27,043 nucleotides of DNA, taken from a virus. A model generated the notes under the pieces. It saw only the letters and a program-made list of their open reading frames with translations, searched no databases and was not told the origin of the DNA. A program made the translations under genes and the position numbers. This document shows, one piece after another, positions 8,504 through 14,698 of this stretch (position 1 is its first letter; every line of letters starts with the position of its first letter). The stretch spans positions 1 through 27,043 of IMG/VR virus record IMGVR_UViG_3300049847_000132; one strand, written 5' to 3'.

Positions 8504-9307
8504 CGCAGCACTCTCCTGCTCCTCTAGACTACTATCCACACTTAAAGCATCGGAAGGCTGAACAATCTGCTCGTCTTCTAATGCTTCAGTATTGGAAACT
8601 TCTTCAGTTAGTGTATCAGAGATAGCTAAGGGAGCTTCAACTGACTGCTCAACAGTCTCTGTATTTACAGCTTCGACCACTACTTCCTCTGGTACTTCTT
8701 GCTTCGGTTCCGCCCTGTTAAAAAGAGCTACGAAGTTATCGTAAAGCTTTTCTAGTTTGTTCAGCATCGCTTCAGTCTTATCCACAGGCGCTTCTGCGAC
8801 ATAGGATGGCTGAGACATATTCAACACGAAATACCCAGGAGTTGTCAACGGGTCGCTATTTGTTGACAGTGCTTCTGAGTTAGGTAGGTTTGGAATAAAC
8901 GGTGCGTTAGTTAAAGAGATGGCCTTGATAACTGTGCCAATACTCTCGCCGGTATGCTTGGATTCGGTGTTCCGCATTAGCTCAGCAGAAGCGAACCTCA
9001 TGCGGTTCTCTTTAACATCTAGGTACGCATTGTCGTCAGAGGCAGCAACCAAACTAAACAGAACTTCGCCATCCTGGAATAGAGATACAATATTACCTCT
9101 GGACGGATCAGCATCAACAACCCCTGGGTTAGACCCAAGATCATGGCCGTAGCGCATATAAGGAGGAAAGCCTAGCTCATCCTTCTCGAAGTTACGCTTC
9201 ATATCATCAAAGTCTCTTTGGGAGAACTTTACGACACCGTATACGGGGTGGTACCAAGAGCCCAATCTGGCAACTGGAATCTTAAGGAATTTGTCCTTCT
9301 GTTCCAC
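7973..9307 (-). CDS. Capsid maturation protease fused to scaffold (Mu gpI-like)
   Basis: A 444-aa two-part protein. Residues 1-145 resemble the Mu gpI-like head maturation proteases: YMRYGHDLGSNPG with His55, MRFASAEL with Ser107, and AISLTNAPFIPNLP with Ser131. His55 and one of these serines are the likely catalytic residues. Residues about 200-290 are very acidic and low in complexity. Residues about 293-375 form an Ala/Glu/Leu-rich coiled coil, then EGIPPAMVEQAFSLAAALP, typical of scaffold domains that guide shell assembly and are then cleaved. The start is GTG with AAGGAAGG 7 bases upstream; the nearby ATG is out of frame. An in-frame ATG at codon 269 has its own AGGAG, suggesting a free scaffold product. 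Confidence 0.85.
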   Translation of the reverse strand: MEQKDKFLKIPVARLGSWYHPVYGVVKFSQRDFDDMKRNFEKDELGFPPYMRYGHDLGSNPGVVDADPSRGNIVSLFQDGEVLFSLVAASDDNAYLDVKENRMRFASAELMRNTESKHTGESIGTVIKAISLTNAPFIPNLPNSEALSTNSDPLTTPGYFVLNMSQPSYVAEAPVDKTEAMLNKLEKLYDNFVALFNRAEPKQEVPEEVVVEAVNTETVEQSVEAPLAISDTLTEEVSNTEALEDEQIVQPSDALSVDSSLEEQESAAMNEDTNQETQQEEVTPPAASEDLSQDVAALRAELEALKAAAVAEVQAKEALSLELSSAKAAAEEAAKAAELYSNALANEKLEKQRAALVAEGIPPAMVEQAFSLAAALPVNELKLSDGATVSVTDQLAELLRSLPNENRVQFGQVGQNLSTGAAEGPNPYADIIDRYKGEAAKSGK

Positions 9308-9408
9308 GTCATCACCTTCCTTGCATTAGGGCTCATAGGTGTAGCCCATGTTAAGACTTAACCAGTGTGTAGCCTAACTAGTATAGGCTGACACCATTTA
9401 CGCCACTG
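9308..9408. repeat. Intergenic gap with three inverted repeats
   Basis: Between the NlpC-like gene and the protease-scaffold gene lie three inverted repeats: GGGCT/AGCCC (9329-9347), GTTAAG-A-CTTAAC (9350-9362), and a 9-bp stem with one bulged base at 9367-9375 with 9385-9394. None is followed by a T run on either strand, so I do not call a terminator. TATACT (9385 to 9380, minus strand) resembles a -10 box, but no convincing -35 is in place. The gap probably carries control signals for the head genes. Confidence 0.4.
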
Positions 9409-9906
9409 CTAGCGAATTCTAATAAAACCAACAACTTCTAAAACTGAGTTCTCTACTAAATCTCTGGGGGTAACGTCTTCTGTAGCTAATCCTGTTATAG
9501 GCCAACCAGCTAGCTCGAACGCTAAAGCTATGGCAGTAGAGCACTTCACACCAACACCCTGCTTATCCGGTAGGTCTTCCACAGTTAACTCCTCTACCAA
9601 GTCTGGTACTAGACCAAGTATATCGTAGGGTCTGCCAATTAAAGAGCGCATACACTCTAAAGCGGCTAAAGCTGCAGCTTGCTCCGGATGTCTAGTCACT
9701 AGTAAGAACCTATCCCACTGTGCTAACTCTCTACGTTGTACACCGTCAATCAGAGCACCAATAGATATAAGCCCATCTTCAAACATGGCCGAGTGTGGGA
9801 ATGGACTGTCAGTAGCTAAAACGATTGGAGAGTGCACTAATACTCTGTGGTCTACCACAGAGTTAAGCACGTCTCCCGGCTGTAAATCTCTGAGCTCCAT
9901 TAGCAC
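9409..9906 (-). CDS. Permuted NlpC/P60-like (YiiX-type) cysteine hydrolase
   Basis: A 165-aa protein with the order of motifs seen in circularly permuted papain-like NlpC/P60 enzymes: DLQPGDVLNS near the start, a His in PFPHSAMFEDG (His38), GRPYDILGL (91-99), and the nucleophile Cys in VKCSTAIALAFELAG (Cys122), with a late TPRDLVENS segment. Family members cleave amide or peptide bonds in cell wall or lipid-linked substrates. A tail-associated wall hydrolase would suit a gene following the fibre block, but substrate is unknown. The GTG at 9906 has AGAGG 8 bases upstream. The ATG at 9900 forms a TAATG overlap with the previous stop and is a plausible alternative, two residues shorter. Confidence 0.62.
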   Translation of the reverse strand: MLMELRDLQPGDVLNSVVDHRVLVHSPIVLATDSPFPHSAMFEDGLISIGALIDGVQRRELAQWDRFLLVTRHPEQAAALAALECMRSLIGRPYDILGLVPDLVEELTVEDLPDKQGVGVKCSTAIALAFELAGWPITGLATEDVTPRDLVENSVLEVVGFIRIR

Positions 9907-10952
9907 TCTGTGTACCTCTTAATGCCCGTGAAGGTGGCTCTTGTTGGAGTACTTGTGTTTGTCATGGGTAGATGACTTTCTAAACAGATATCCAACCTCA
10001 TGTGTGTGCATGCTTCTAGTACGGCTGGCACAGTAGCATCTCTGTACTCGTAAACTAGAGTTATCATATGGCTATCGTTATACGGCAGAACGACTGGATC
10101 TATTACTTCACTGTCACAGCCGTCACGTAGCTCGGCCAGGCTAGCGTAGATGTGATCTTTGACTTTATAAACTCCTGCCGGATAACCAGGGAAGCCTGCT
10201 ACAGCTAACTCATCTTCCGTTAAGTACTTATATACTTTGTAGTGCAGCGCTCCAGGTATTAAAACGTCGATCTCACCACGCATTGTAGCTTTATTAATGA
10301 TCATATGGGTGTGCGGGTATGGGATAATAGACCACCTAGAAGAAGTTACGTTAGCTCCTGTATCCTTTCTTTCCCAATGTTGAGTTGTGTGATTGAACTC
10401 TACAATAACTTCCTCAGTATCCGACCTTTTCCATTTATTAACACTAAGGTCTAAATAGCACTTCTCCGTACCATTAGCATCGTACCACTTATAGTGGACA
10501 TCGTCGTACACAGCTGTAATAGGTGCTCCGGAACCATAAGGATACGGTAGGCCGGTGAACCACATACCAACTGCATCGTGCCAAAAATTACCCCCTACAA
10601 ACCAAGCTGTAGGGTCTCCATTAGTTTTCCCATTCCACTCACTTGGGTGTACGAAAGAGTGTGTTTTGAACCTAAACTCTTCGTCTGCAGGCAACACCGC
10701 AGGAGTACTAGACTTAACAAAGTGGACATACCAAGTATCATACGCTTGCTGCCTGGTATTATTGTAGAGCTGACTAACCGCGTTTTTGTAAGAGGTAAGA
10801 GCTGCAGAGTCAGCTACCTCAATCCAGTTGTCTCCGTCAGCAGGCTCGTCTTCTTGCTCTCTACAATCCCAAGGCCAATCTAAGGGAATGCCAGCAACCT
10901 TAAACACATCTGTACTGGGTGCTTCATTATACGTGCGGAACCAAACAGACAT
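9900..10952 (-). CDS. Trp/Tyr-rich virion protein, possible receptor-binding component
   Basis: A 350-aa protein without a recognised family. It is rich in Trp, Tyr and His and looks mostly beta. Residues about 152-201 contain three similar short units built around Trp156, Trp174 and Trp193, the clearest being VNKWKRSDTEEVIVEF and QHWERKDTGANV. Such short aromatic repeats occur in carbohydrate-contacting folds, but no specific fold is claimed. It lies directly after the fibre gene, seven bases from its stop, with SD AGGTAGTAGG. Position in the fibre block suggests a role at the tail tip or in host recognition. The C-terminus contains several Cys (CTHMRLDICLES and a final Cys). Confidence 0.6.
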   Translation of the reverse strand: MSVWFRTYNEAPSTDVFKVAGIPLDWPWDCREQEDEPADGDNWIEVADSAALTSYKNAVSQLYNNTRQQAYDTWYVHFVKSSTPAVLPADEEFRFKTHSFVHPSEWNGKTNGDPTAWFVGGNFWHDAVGMWFTGLPYPYGSGAPITAVYDDVHYKWYDANGTEKCYLDLSVNKWKRSDTEEVIVEFNHTTQHWERKDTGANVTSSRWSIIPYPHTHMIINKATMRGEIDVLIPGALHYKVYKYLTEDELAVAGFPGYPAGVYKVKDHIYASLAELRDGCDSEVIDPVVLPYNDSHMITLVYEYRDATVPAVLEACTHMRLDICLESHLPMTNTSTPTRATFTGIKRYTEC

Positions 10953-10958
10953 GACCTA

Positions 10959-12308
10959 CTACCTCGCCGTTGTAAACCGTGTCTTGCCACGGAAGTAATC
11001 TATAGAAACACTACGTGCTGTATTACTGTTTGTCTTGATCAGTTGTGCGCTCGGAGCTACGTCACGCCCAGCGGTAATAGGGATGTTAGTAGTAATAGCT
11101 GTACCGTAAGCTGTTCCATTTAGATAAAACTGAACGGATGTGCCAGCTGCGTTAACTATATAACCCAACTTAGTCCAAGTAGCAGCGGCCACCGCTACGG
11201 GACTACCAACCGTACCGGTTGTTCTAGTGCTATTGTTAGCTGTCTTAATAGCCCAATTGACGGACAAAGAGCGGTTGTACTCAAAGTAAACACCATCTAC
11301 GTGATCCGCCGATGTGGAAGAGTCACCAAAACCGCATCTAAGTACGTAATCCTGACCTACAGCTGCTAAAGTTGGTATGTACACCGACCATTCATTAAAG
11401 TAGGAGCCCCCGCCTAGTTGGATAGTATTGGCGTTTAGTGAAAGGATTGCTACATCAGCATTAGTGCTTACAGTTAGATCTACCACACCTAGGTGAGCAG
11501 CATCCATATTAACGCTAGAGAGCGCAACAGCCCCGGTACCGACTAGTGTGGATACCCACCCATAAGCACCTGTAGTAGAACCCGAAGTCCAATCCTCATT
11601 TATTTCAGATTCTTTTCTAAGGTTAAGCACCAAGCAACGCCAGTCACCATCTTTATACACTTCAAGGTCTCCAGAATCAAATCTGAGAGTTCCTTCTACA
11701 GTGGAAGAACTGGTGCCGAAGTTAGCCCCAGCACTAAGGGTCCAATCACCACCAGATAGAGTTCTGCTTTCCCAGTTGACGGTAGTTGTGCTGCCGCTAT
11801 TAACAAGAGTTCTATTGGATGTCTCTGTGCCACCTCTCGCTACAGGTAGAACTCCGCTAGTTAGCTTTGACGTATCTAGGTTAGGTATATCAGTAGCTGT
11901 TAGCGTTCTAAACGTTGGAGTAGCCGCACCACCTGAAGAAGGTCCAGAGAAAACAGTGTTTGCTGTTTGAGTCTGCAGTGTAGCAGTTAGAGTTCCTGTA
12001 GTGGTAACCGGTGATCCAGTTACTGAAAAGATGCTTGGTAGAGATAAGCCTACACTAGTTACTGTACCGCTACCGCCAGCAGCTGAAATCGTGATAGTTC
12101 CTGCGCCATTAGCAATAGATATACCGGATCCTGCGGTAAGGGTGCCTAACGCAAACCCAATACCATTACCGATAGGAAGCTGCCCATTAGCGGGGGTACC
12201 GGTAAGTCCAGTACCCCCGTGGGCTACATCTATAACCTTGTTATCTACGTAACCCTTATTAGTAATGTCTTCCGGGTCGGTAGGGGTTATAGCGAGTGTA
12301 TTAGACAC
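10959..12308 (-). CDS. Tail fibre protein with C-terminal lectin-like domain
   Basis: This 449-aa protein has the repetitive Gly/Thr/Ser composition of phage tail fibres. ITNKGYVDNKV and VAHGGTGLTGTPANG near the N-terminus are standard fibre elements, followed by GSGISIANGAGTITISAAGG, PNLDTSKLTSGVLPVARGGT and a DWTLSAG segment. From about residue 240 a beta-sandwich resembling concanavalin-like lectins begins, with YFNEWSVYIPTL, DGVYFEYNRSLSVNW, VQFYLNGTAYGT and SVSIDYFRGKTRF. Such fibres bind host surface structures. The start is GTG with a modest CAGGT SD. A strong inverted repeat (12182-12224) lies within codons 29-42. Confidence 0.82.
   Translation of the reverse strand: MSNTLAITPTDPEDITNKGYVDNKVIDVAHGGTGLTGTPANGQLPIGNGIGFALGTLTAGSGISIANGAGTITISAAGGSGTVTSVGLSLPSIFSVTGSPVTTTGTLTATLQTQTANTVFSGPSSGGAATPTFRTLTATDIPNLDTSKLTSGVLPVARGGTETSNRTLVNSGSTTTVNWESRTLSGGDWTLSAGANFGTSSSTVEGTLRFDSGDLEVYKDGDWRCLVLNLRKESEINEDWTSGSTTGAYGWVSTLVGTGAVALSSVNMDAAHLGVVDLTVSTNADVAILSLNANTIQLGGGSYFNEWSVYIPTLAAVGQDYVLRCGFGDSSTSADHVDGVYFEYNRSLSVNWAIKTANNSTRTTGTVGSPVAVAAATWTKLGYIVNAAGTSVQFYLNGTAYGTAITTNIPITAGRDVAPSAQLIKTNSNTARSVSIDYFRGKTRFTTAR
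12182..12224. repeat. Extended inverted repeat in the lectin-type fibre gene
   Basis: CGGGGGTAC (12191-12199) pairs perfectly with GTACCCCCG (12211-12219). Beyond an internal loop, GCCC (12182-12185) pairs with GGGC (12221-12224). The element covers codons 29-42 of the 449-aa fibre gene, where the protein has the common HGGTGLTGTPANG fibre motif. Confidence 0.5.
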
Positions 12309-12311
12309 GTG

Positions 12312-13535
12312 TTAACCTGTGATAACTACTCGATACTGACCAGAAGCTGGTGCAGGATTGAACACCAGCTGAGTAACGTTAGCGCTACTGTCAATCACCT
12401 TAGCATTAACGTGACGCTTTTGGCCAGTCTTCTCGTGTACACTTACTATTGTATCTACAGTGTTCAAGTTGTGCGTAATGTTAAAGGTTGTAGTGGAGCC
12501 ATCCCCTGGAATATCGAGAGCAAACTTTCTTGTAACGTTGAATGTAGTAGTGGCCGATGGAGCTCCATCAGTTACTTGCCAAACGTTAGTACTGGAGTTG
12601 AACTCCATTACTGCATTACCTTGAGCTGCTACGCTGAAAGCTGTCGCAACAAGAACGTCTGCTGGATAGGTATGAGTTACTTTAAGAGTGGTATTGCTCG
12701 TGATCTCTTGGATAACTCTAGAGTTTGCGCCGATAACAAGAGCATCACCAACTGTGTAGCTGTTGAAGCTAGTGCCGGTACCAGTAACGTTAACCCCAGA
12801 AGTTACAACGGTGCCTGTACCAGCCGCTGGGGCTTTTAGCCGCTTAACTGTTATACCGCCGTTAGAGTTTTGGGCAGCAGCAGTAATATCAAAGTTCAGT
12901 AGAACATTACTGTCTCCGATGTTAACTTCATTCCCAAACAGTTGTACTGGGTCTAGTTCTGTGAACAGCCGTCCTACGCGCAGGTCTGCCCACGTGGCAT
13001 CTGCAGCATCACGTAGTTGAATCTCACCATTAACATTCTTCCATTTAGGTCCACCAGAACCAATTTGGAATGTAGCGGAAGTAGTACCCGTATCTGTGTT
13101 CTGCGTATGACGTTTAGTTACGGCATCAGCGATATTAGCAGCAGACGCACCACCAACTGTGGCTACTGTAACGCTAAGAGAACCAGCAGTTCCAGTTAAG
13201 TCTCCAGTAAGCGCTGGGAACCTACCAGCTGCGAGAATACCTGTAGCACCTACTCCACTGAGGTCTAGTGGGGAATACCCAGGTACACCACCAACACCGG
13301 CAACAATTGGGTAGCCGACAGTACCTGTTGGTAACTGGCTAAAAGAGATACTGGTTCCATACCCGTAATCTCTCCAGGCTGTACCATCAGCCCACACTGG
13401 ACGGTTTAGTGTGGTATCAAACTTGAATAAACCTTGGGTAGCTGTACCCAGCGACCCTGTAGCAACCTTCTGTTTTGAAACGTCCTGTAGTTCGTTTCCG
13501 TTGCCCTCTAGATGGTACGTAAGAGTAACTGACAT
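12312..13535 (-). CDS. Tail fibre protein
   Basis: A 407-aa fibre-type protein. The N-terminus holds a short module (GLFKFDTTLNRPVWADGT), then Gly-rich fibre sequence (LSGVGATGILAAGRFPALTG). The middle has beta-rich repeats including VNIGDSNVLLNFDITAAAQN and a TGTGTVVTSGVNVTGTGTSF segment. The last 70 residues, with TTFNITHNLNTVDTIVSVHE and a final GQYRVVITG, match a C-terminal domain common in phage fibres and shared in reduced form with the neighbouring 114-aa protein. A strong GGAGG SD lies just before the ATG. It probably assembles as a trimer and takes part in adsorption; that is family knowledge, not visible directly. Confidence 0.78.
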   Translation of the reverse strand: MSVTLTYHLEGNGNELQDVSKQKVATGSLGTATQGLFKFDTTLNRPVWADGTAWRDYGYGTSISFSQLPTGTVGYPIVAGVGGVPGYSPLDLSGVGATGILAAGRFPALTGDLTGTAGSLSVTVATVGGASAANIADAVTKRHTQNTDTGTTSATFQIGSGGPKWKNVNGEIQLRDAADATWADLRVGRLFTELDPVQLFGNEVNIGDSNVLLNFDITAAAQNSNGGITVKRLKAPAAGTGTVVTSGVNVTGTGTSFNSYTVGDALVIGANSRVIQEITSNTTLKVTHTYPADVLVATAFSVAAQGNAVMEFNSSTNVWQVTDGAPSATTTFNVTRKFALDIPGDGSTTTFNITHNLNTVDTIVSVHEKTGQKRHVNAKVIDSSANVTQLVFNPAPASGQYRVVITG

Positions 13536-13547
13536 ACTAACCTCCGA

Positions 13548-13892
13548 CTAGTTAAGATACGCTACTCCACGCCTAGGGGTAGAGTGTGTCAACCGAATTG
13601 TATTGTTGTCTAGGTACTCTTCTTTGCAGCTAACAATCCTATTGAGTACCTGGTCAAACACTGTTATAGAAGGAAACCTATTTAGATTGTGATTAATTGT
13701 CCACACTGTTGCGTCTGTAAGCTGCGTATACGCATAACCGGAGAACGTCAAAGGCAGCATTGTTGGACTTATCAGTCCAGATGCGTCTAGCCCAACAATC
13801 TCTCCAGCGCTAGAAATACCCGCAGATGCAGTAGCTGGGTACTTCTTTTTGAACTCGCCATCTGCGTCAAAGCTTACGTAATTAGTAGACAT
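13548..13892 (-). CDS. Short fibre-type protein with HNLN C-terminal domain
   Basis: A 114-aa protein. GEIVGLDASGLISPTMLP is a short linker motif frequent in phage tail fibre and baseplate-attached proteins. The C-terminal half, WTINHNLNRFPSITVFDQ followed by DNNTIRLTHSTPRRGVAYLN, is the small beta domain often found at the end of fibre proteins. The SD is AAGGTG. It may be a fibre tip, an adaptor, or a short accessory fibre. The separate small size, next to a larger fibre with the same type of C-terminal domain, suggests duplication or modular exchange. Confidence 0.72.
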   Translation of the reverse strand: MSTNYVSFDADGEFKKKYPATASAGISSAGEIVGLDASGLISPTMLPLTFSGYAYTQLTDATVWTINHNLNRFPSITVFDQVLNRIVSCKEEYLDNNTIRLTHSTPRRGVAYLN

Positions 13893-13894
13893 AG

Positions 13895-14362
13895 TTACAC
13901 CTTAACTGGTGGGCCAAGGATGACATCAAGAGTACCAGTATCTACAGAGACTCCAACCTTCTGAACAAAACCTACTGTGGGTGGGATATAGGTTAAACCT
14001 CCCCCTAAACTTAAGAAGTAAGTAAGCCCCTCAATCAACCCACTAATGCTGGCTGTACCAGAAGTAATAACATTTACTAGACTATTAGCTAGAACAGCAG
14101 ACGAAGTAACTCCAATAACCTTACCTATATGAGCTACATTGCTGCTATCTGCAATGTATATCTTTCCATCGATAGCTGAGTATACAAACCTACCGGCAGG
14201 TATGTTCTCACCGGCTAGCAAATTGTTTACACCAGAAATTACAGAAGGGGGTCCAGGAGGTCCAGGAGGTCCCTGAACAGAACCTACTTGCACAACAAGA
14301 GTTGTACCAGGTTGTACCATAGGTACAACCTGTCTGGGAGGTGTATACCTAGGCCAGACCAT
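13895..14362 (-). CDS. Fibre-associated protein with collagen-like repeat
   Basis: A 155-aa protein. Residues 31-39 are GPPGPPGPP, a short collagen-like triplet run, often a trimerising linker in phage fibres. Residues about 45-155 match the pattern of a small beta domain frequent in phage structural proteins: AGENIPAGRFVYSAIDGKIY, then ADSSNVAHIGKVIGVTSSA, and a late GLIEGLTYFLSLGGGLTY. The SD is CAGGTG. A perfect 11-bp inverted repeat with a 3-base loop lies in codons 11-18. It belongs to the fibre block between portal and protease; the exact position in the virion is unknown. Confidence 0.7.
   Translation of the reverse strand: MVWPRYTPPRQVVPMVQPGTTLVVQVGSVQGPPGPPGPPSVISGVNNLLAGENIPAGRFVYSAIDGKIYIADSSNVAHIGKVIGVTSSAVLANSLVNVITSGTASISGLIEGLTYFLSLGGGLTYIPPTVGFVQKVGVSVDTGTLDVILGPPVKV
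14308..14332. repeat. Perfect 11-bp inverted repeat with 3-base loop
   Basis: CAGGTTGTACC and GGTACAACCTG flank ATA, giving a 25-base hairpin or palindrome inside the first codons of the collagen-like fibre gene (residues 11-18). A further GTTGTACC copy lies just beside it at 14301-14308. It may influence translation, serve as a binding site, or reflect the repeated codons for Val-Val-Pro and Val-Gln-Pro. Confidence 0.6.
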
Positions 14363-14363
14363 A

Positions 14364-14696
14364 CTACACCTGCTTTACCACAGCTAACTTACCATACAAA
14401 ATGGTTTCCACTGTAGAGTCTGGCTTAGTGGCTGTCACATCATATACGCAGTTATGTGGAAGTGTATAAGTCTCAGCAGGGGTTAGAGTGAGATTAATTG
14501 CTCCGTTAACGGCATCGATTACTGTTACAGTAAACGACCCTATTAGATCAGGGCTACCAGCGTAAGGTCTTATCTGTGAAGCAAACACCCAGCCTGTAAT
14601 ATCTATTGGGGTTAAACCATCGTTCGTGTACGTAAGTGTGGTAGGAAGGTTGTACGTATCTCCAGCATAAACGCCAAGATAGAAGACTGCAGGCAT
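14364..14696 (-). CDS. Small conserved-type virion protein, beta-rich
   Basis: A 110-aa protein with the pattern of a small Ig-like phage structural protein: LGVYAGDTYNLPTTLTYTND, then PIDITGWVFASQIRPYAG, then GAINLTLTPAETYTLP and YDVTATKPDSTVETILYGKL. Proteins of this pattern occur beside fibre or baseplate genes in many phages and are usually annotated hypothetical or upper-baseplate-like. The SD GAGGAG overlaps the end of the portal gene. It may anchor fibres to the tail or baseplate; this is inference. Confidence 0.65.
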   Translation of the reverse strand: MPAVFYLGVYAGDTYNLPTTLTYTNDGLTPIDITGWVFASQIRPYAGSPDLIGSFTVTVIDAVNGAINLTLTPAETYTLPHNCVYDVTATKPDSTVETILYGKLAVVKQV

Positions 14697-14698
14697 AA

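Noticed and set aside
9367-9394. Intrinsic terminator after the NlpC-like gene
   Set aside because: The stem is bulged and no T run follows on either strand.
12219-12839. 206-aa plus-strand open frame
   Set aside because: It lies opposite well-supported fibre genes, has a composition unlike a real protein of this phage, and lacks an SD.
14251-14276. Tandem DNA repeat of GGTCCAGGA type
   Set aside because: It simply encodes the GPPGPPGPP collagen-like run and needs no separate explanation.
10959-14362. Diversity-generating retroelement acting on the fibre genes
   Set aside because: No reverse transcriptase gene and no template or variable repeat pair were seen in the window.
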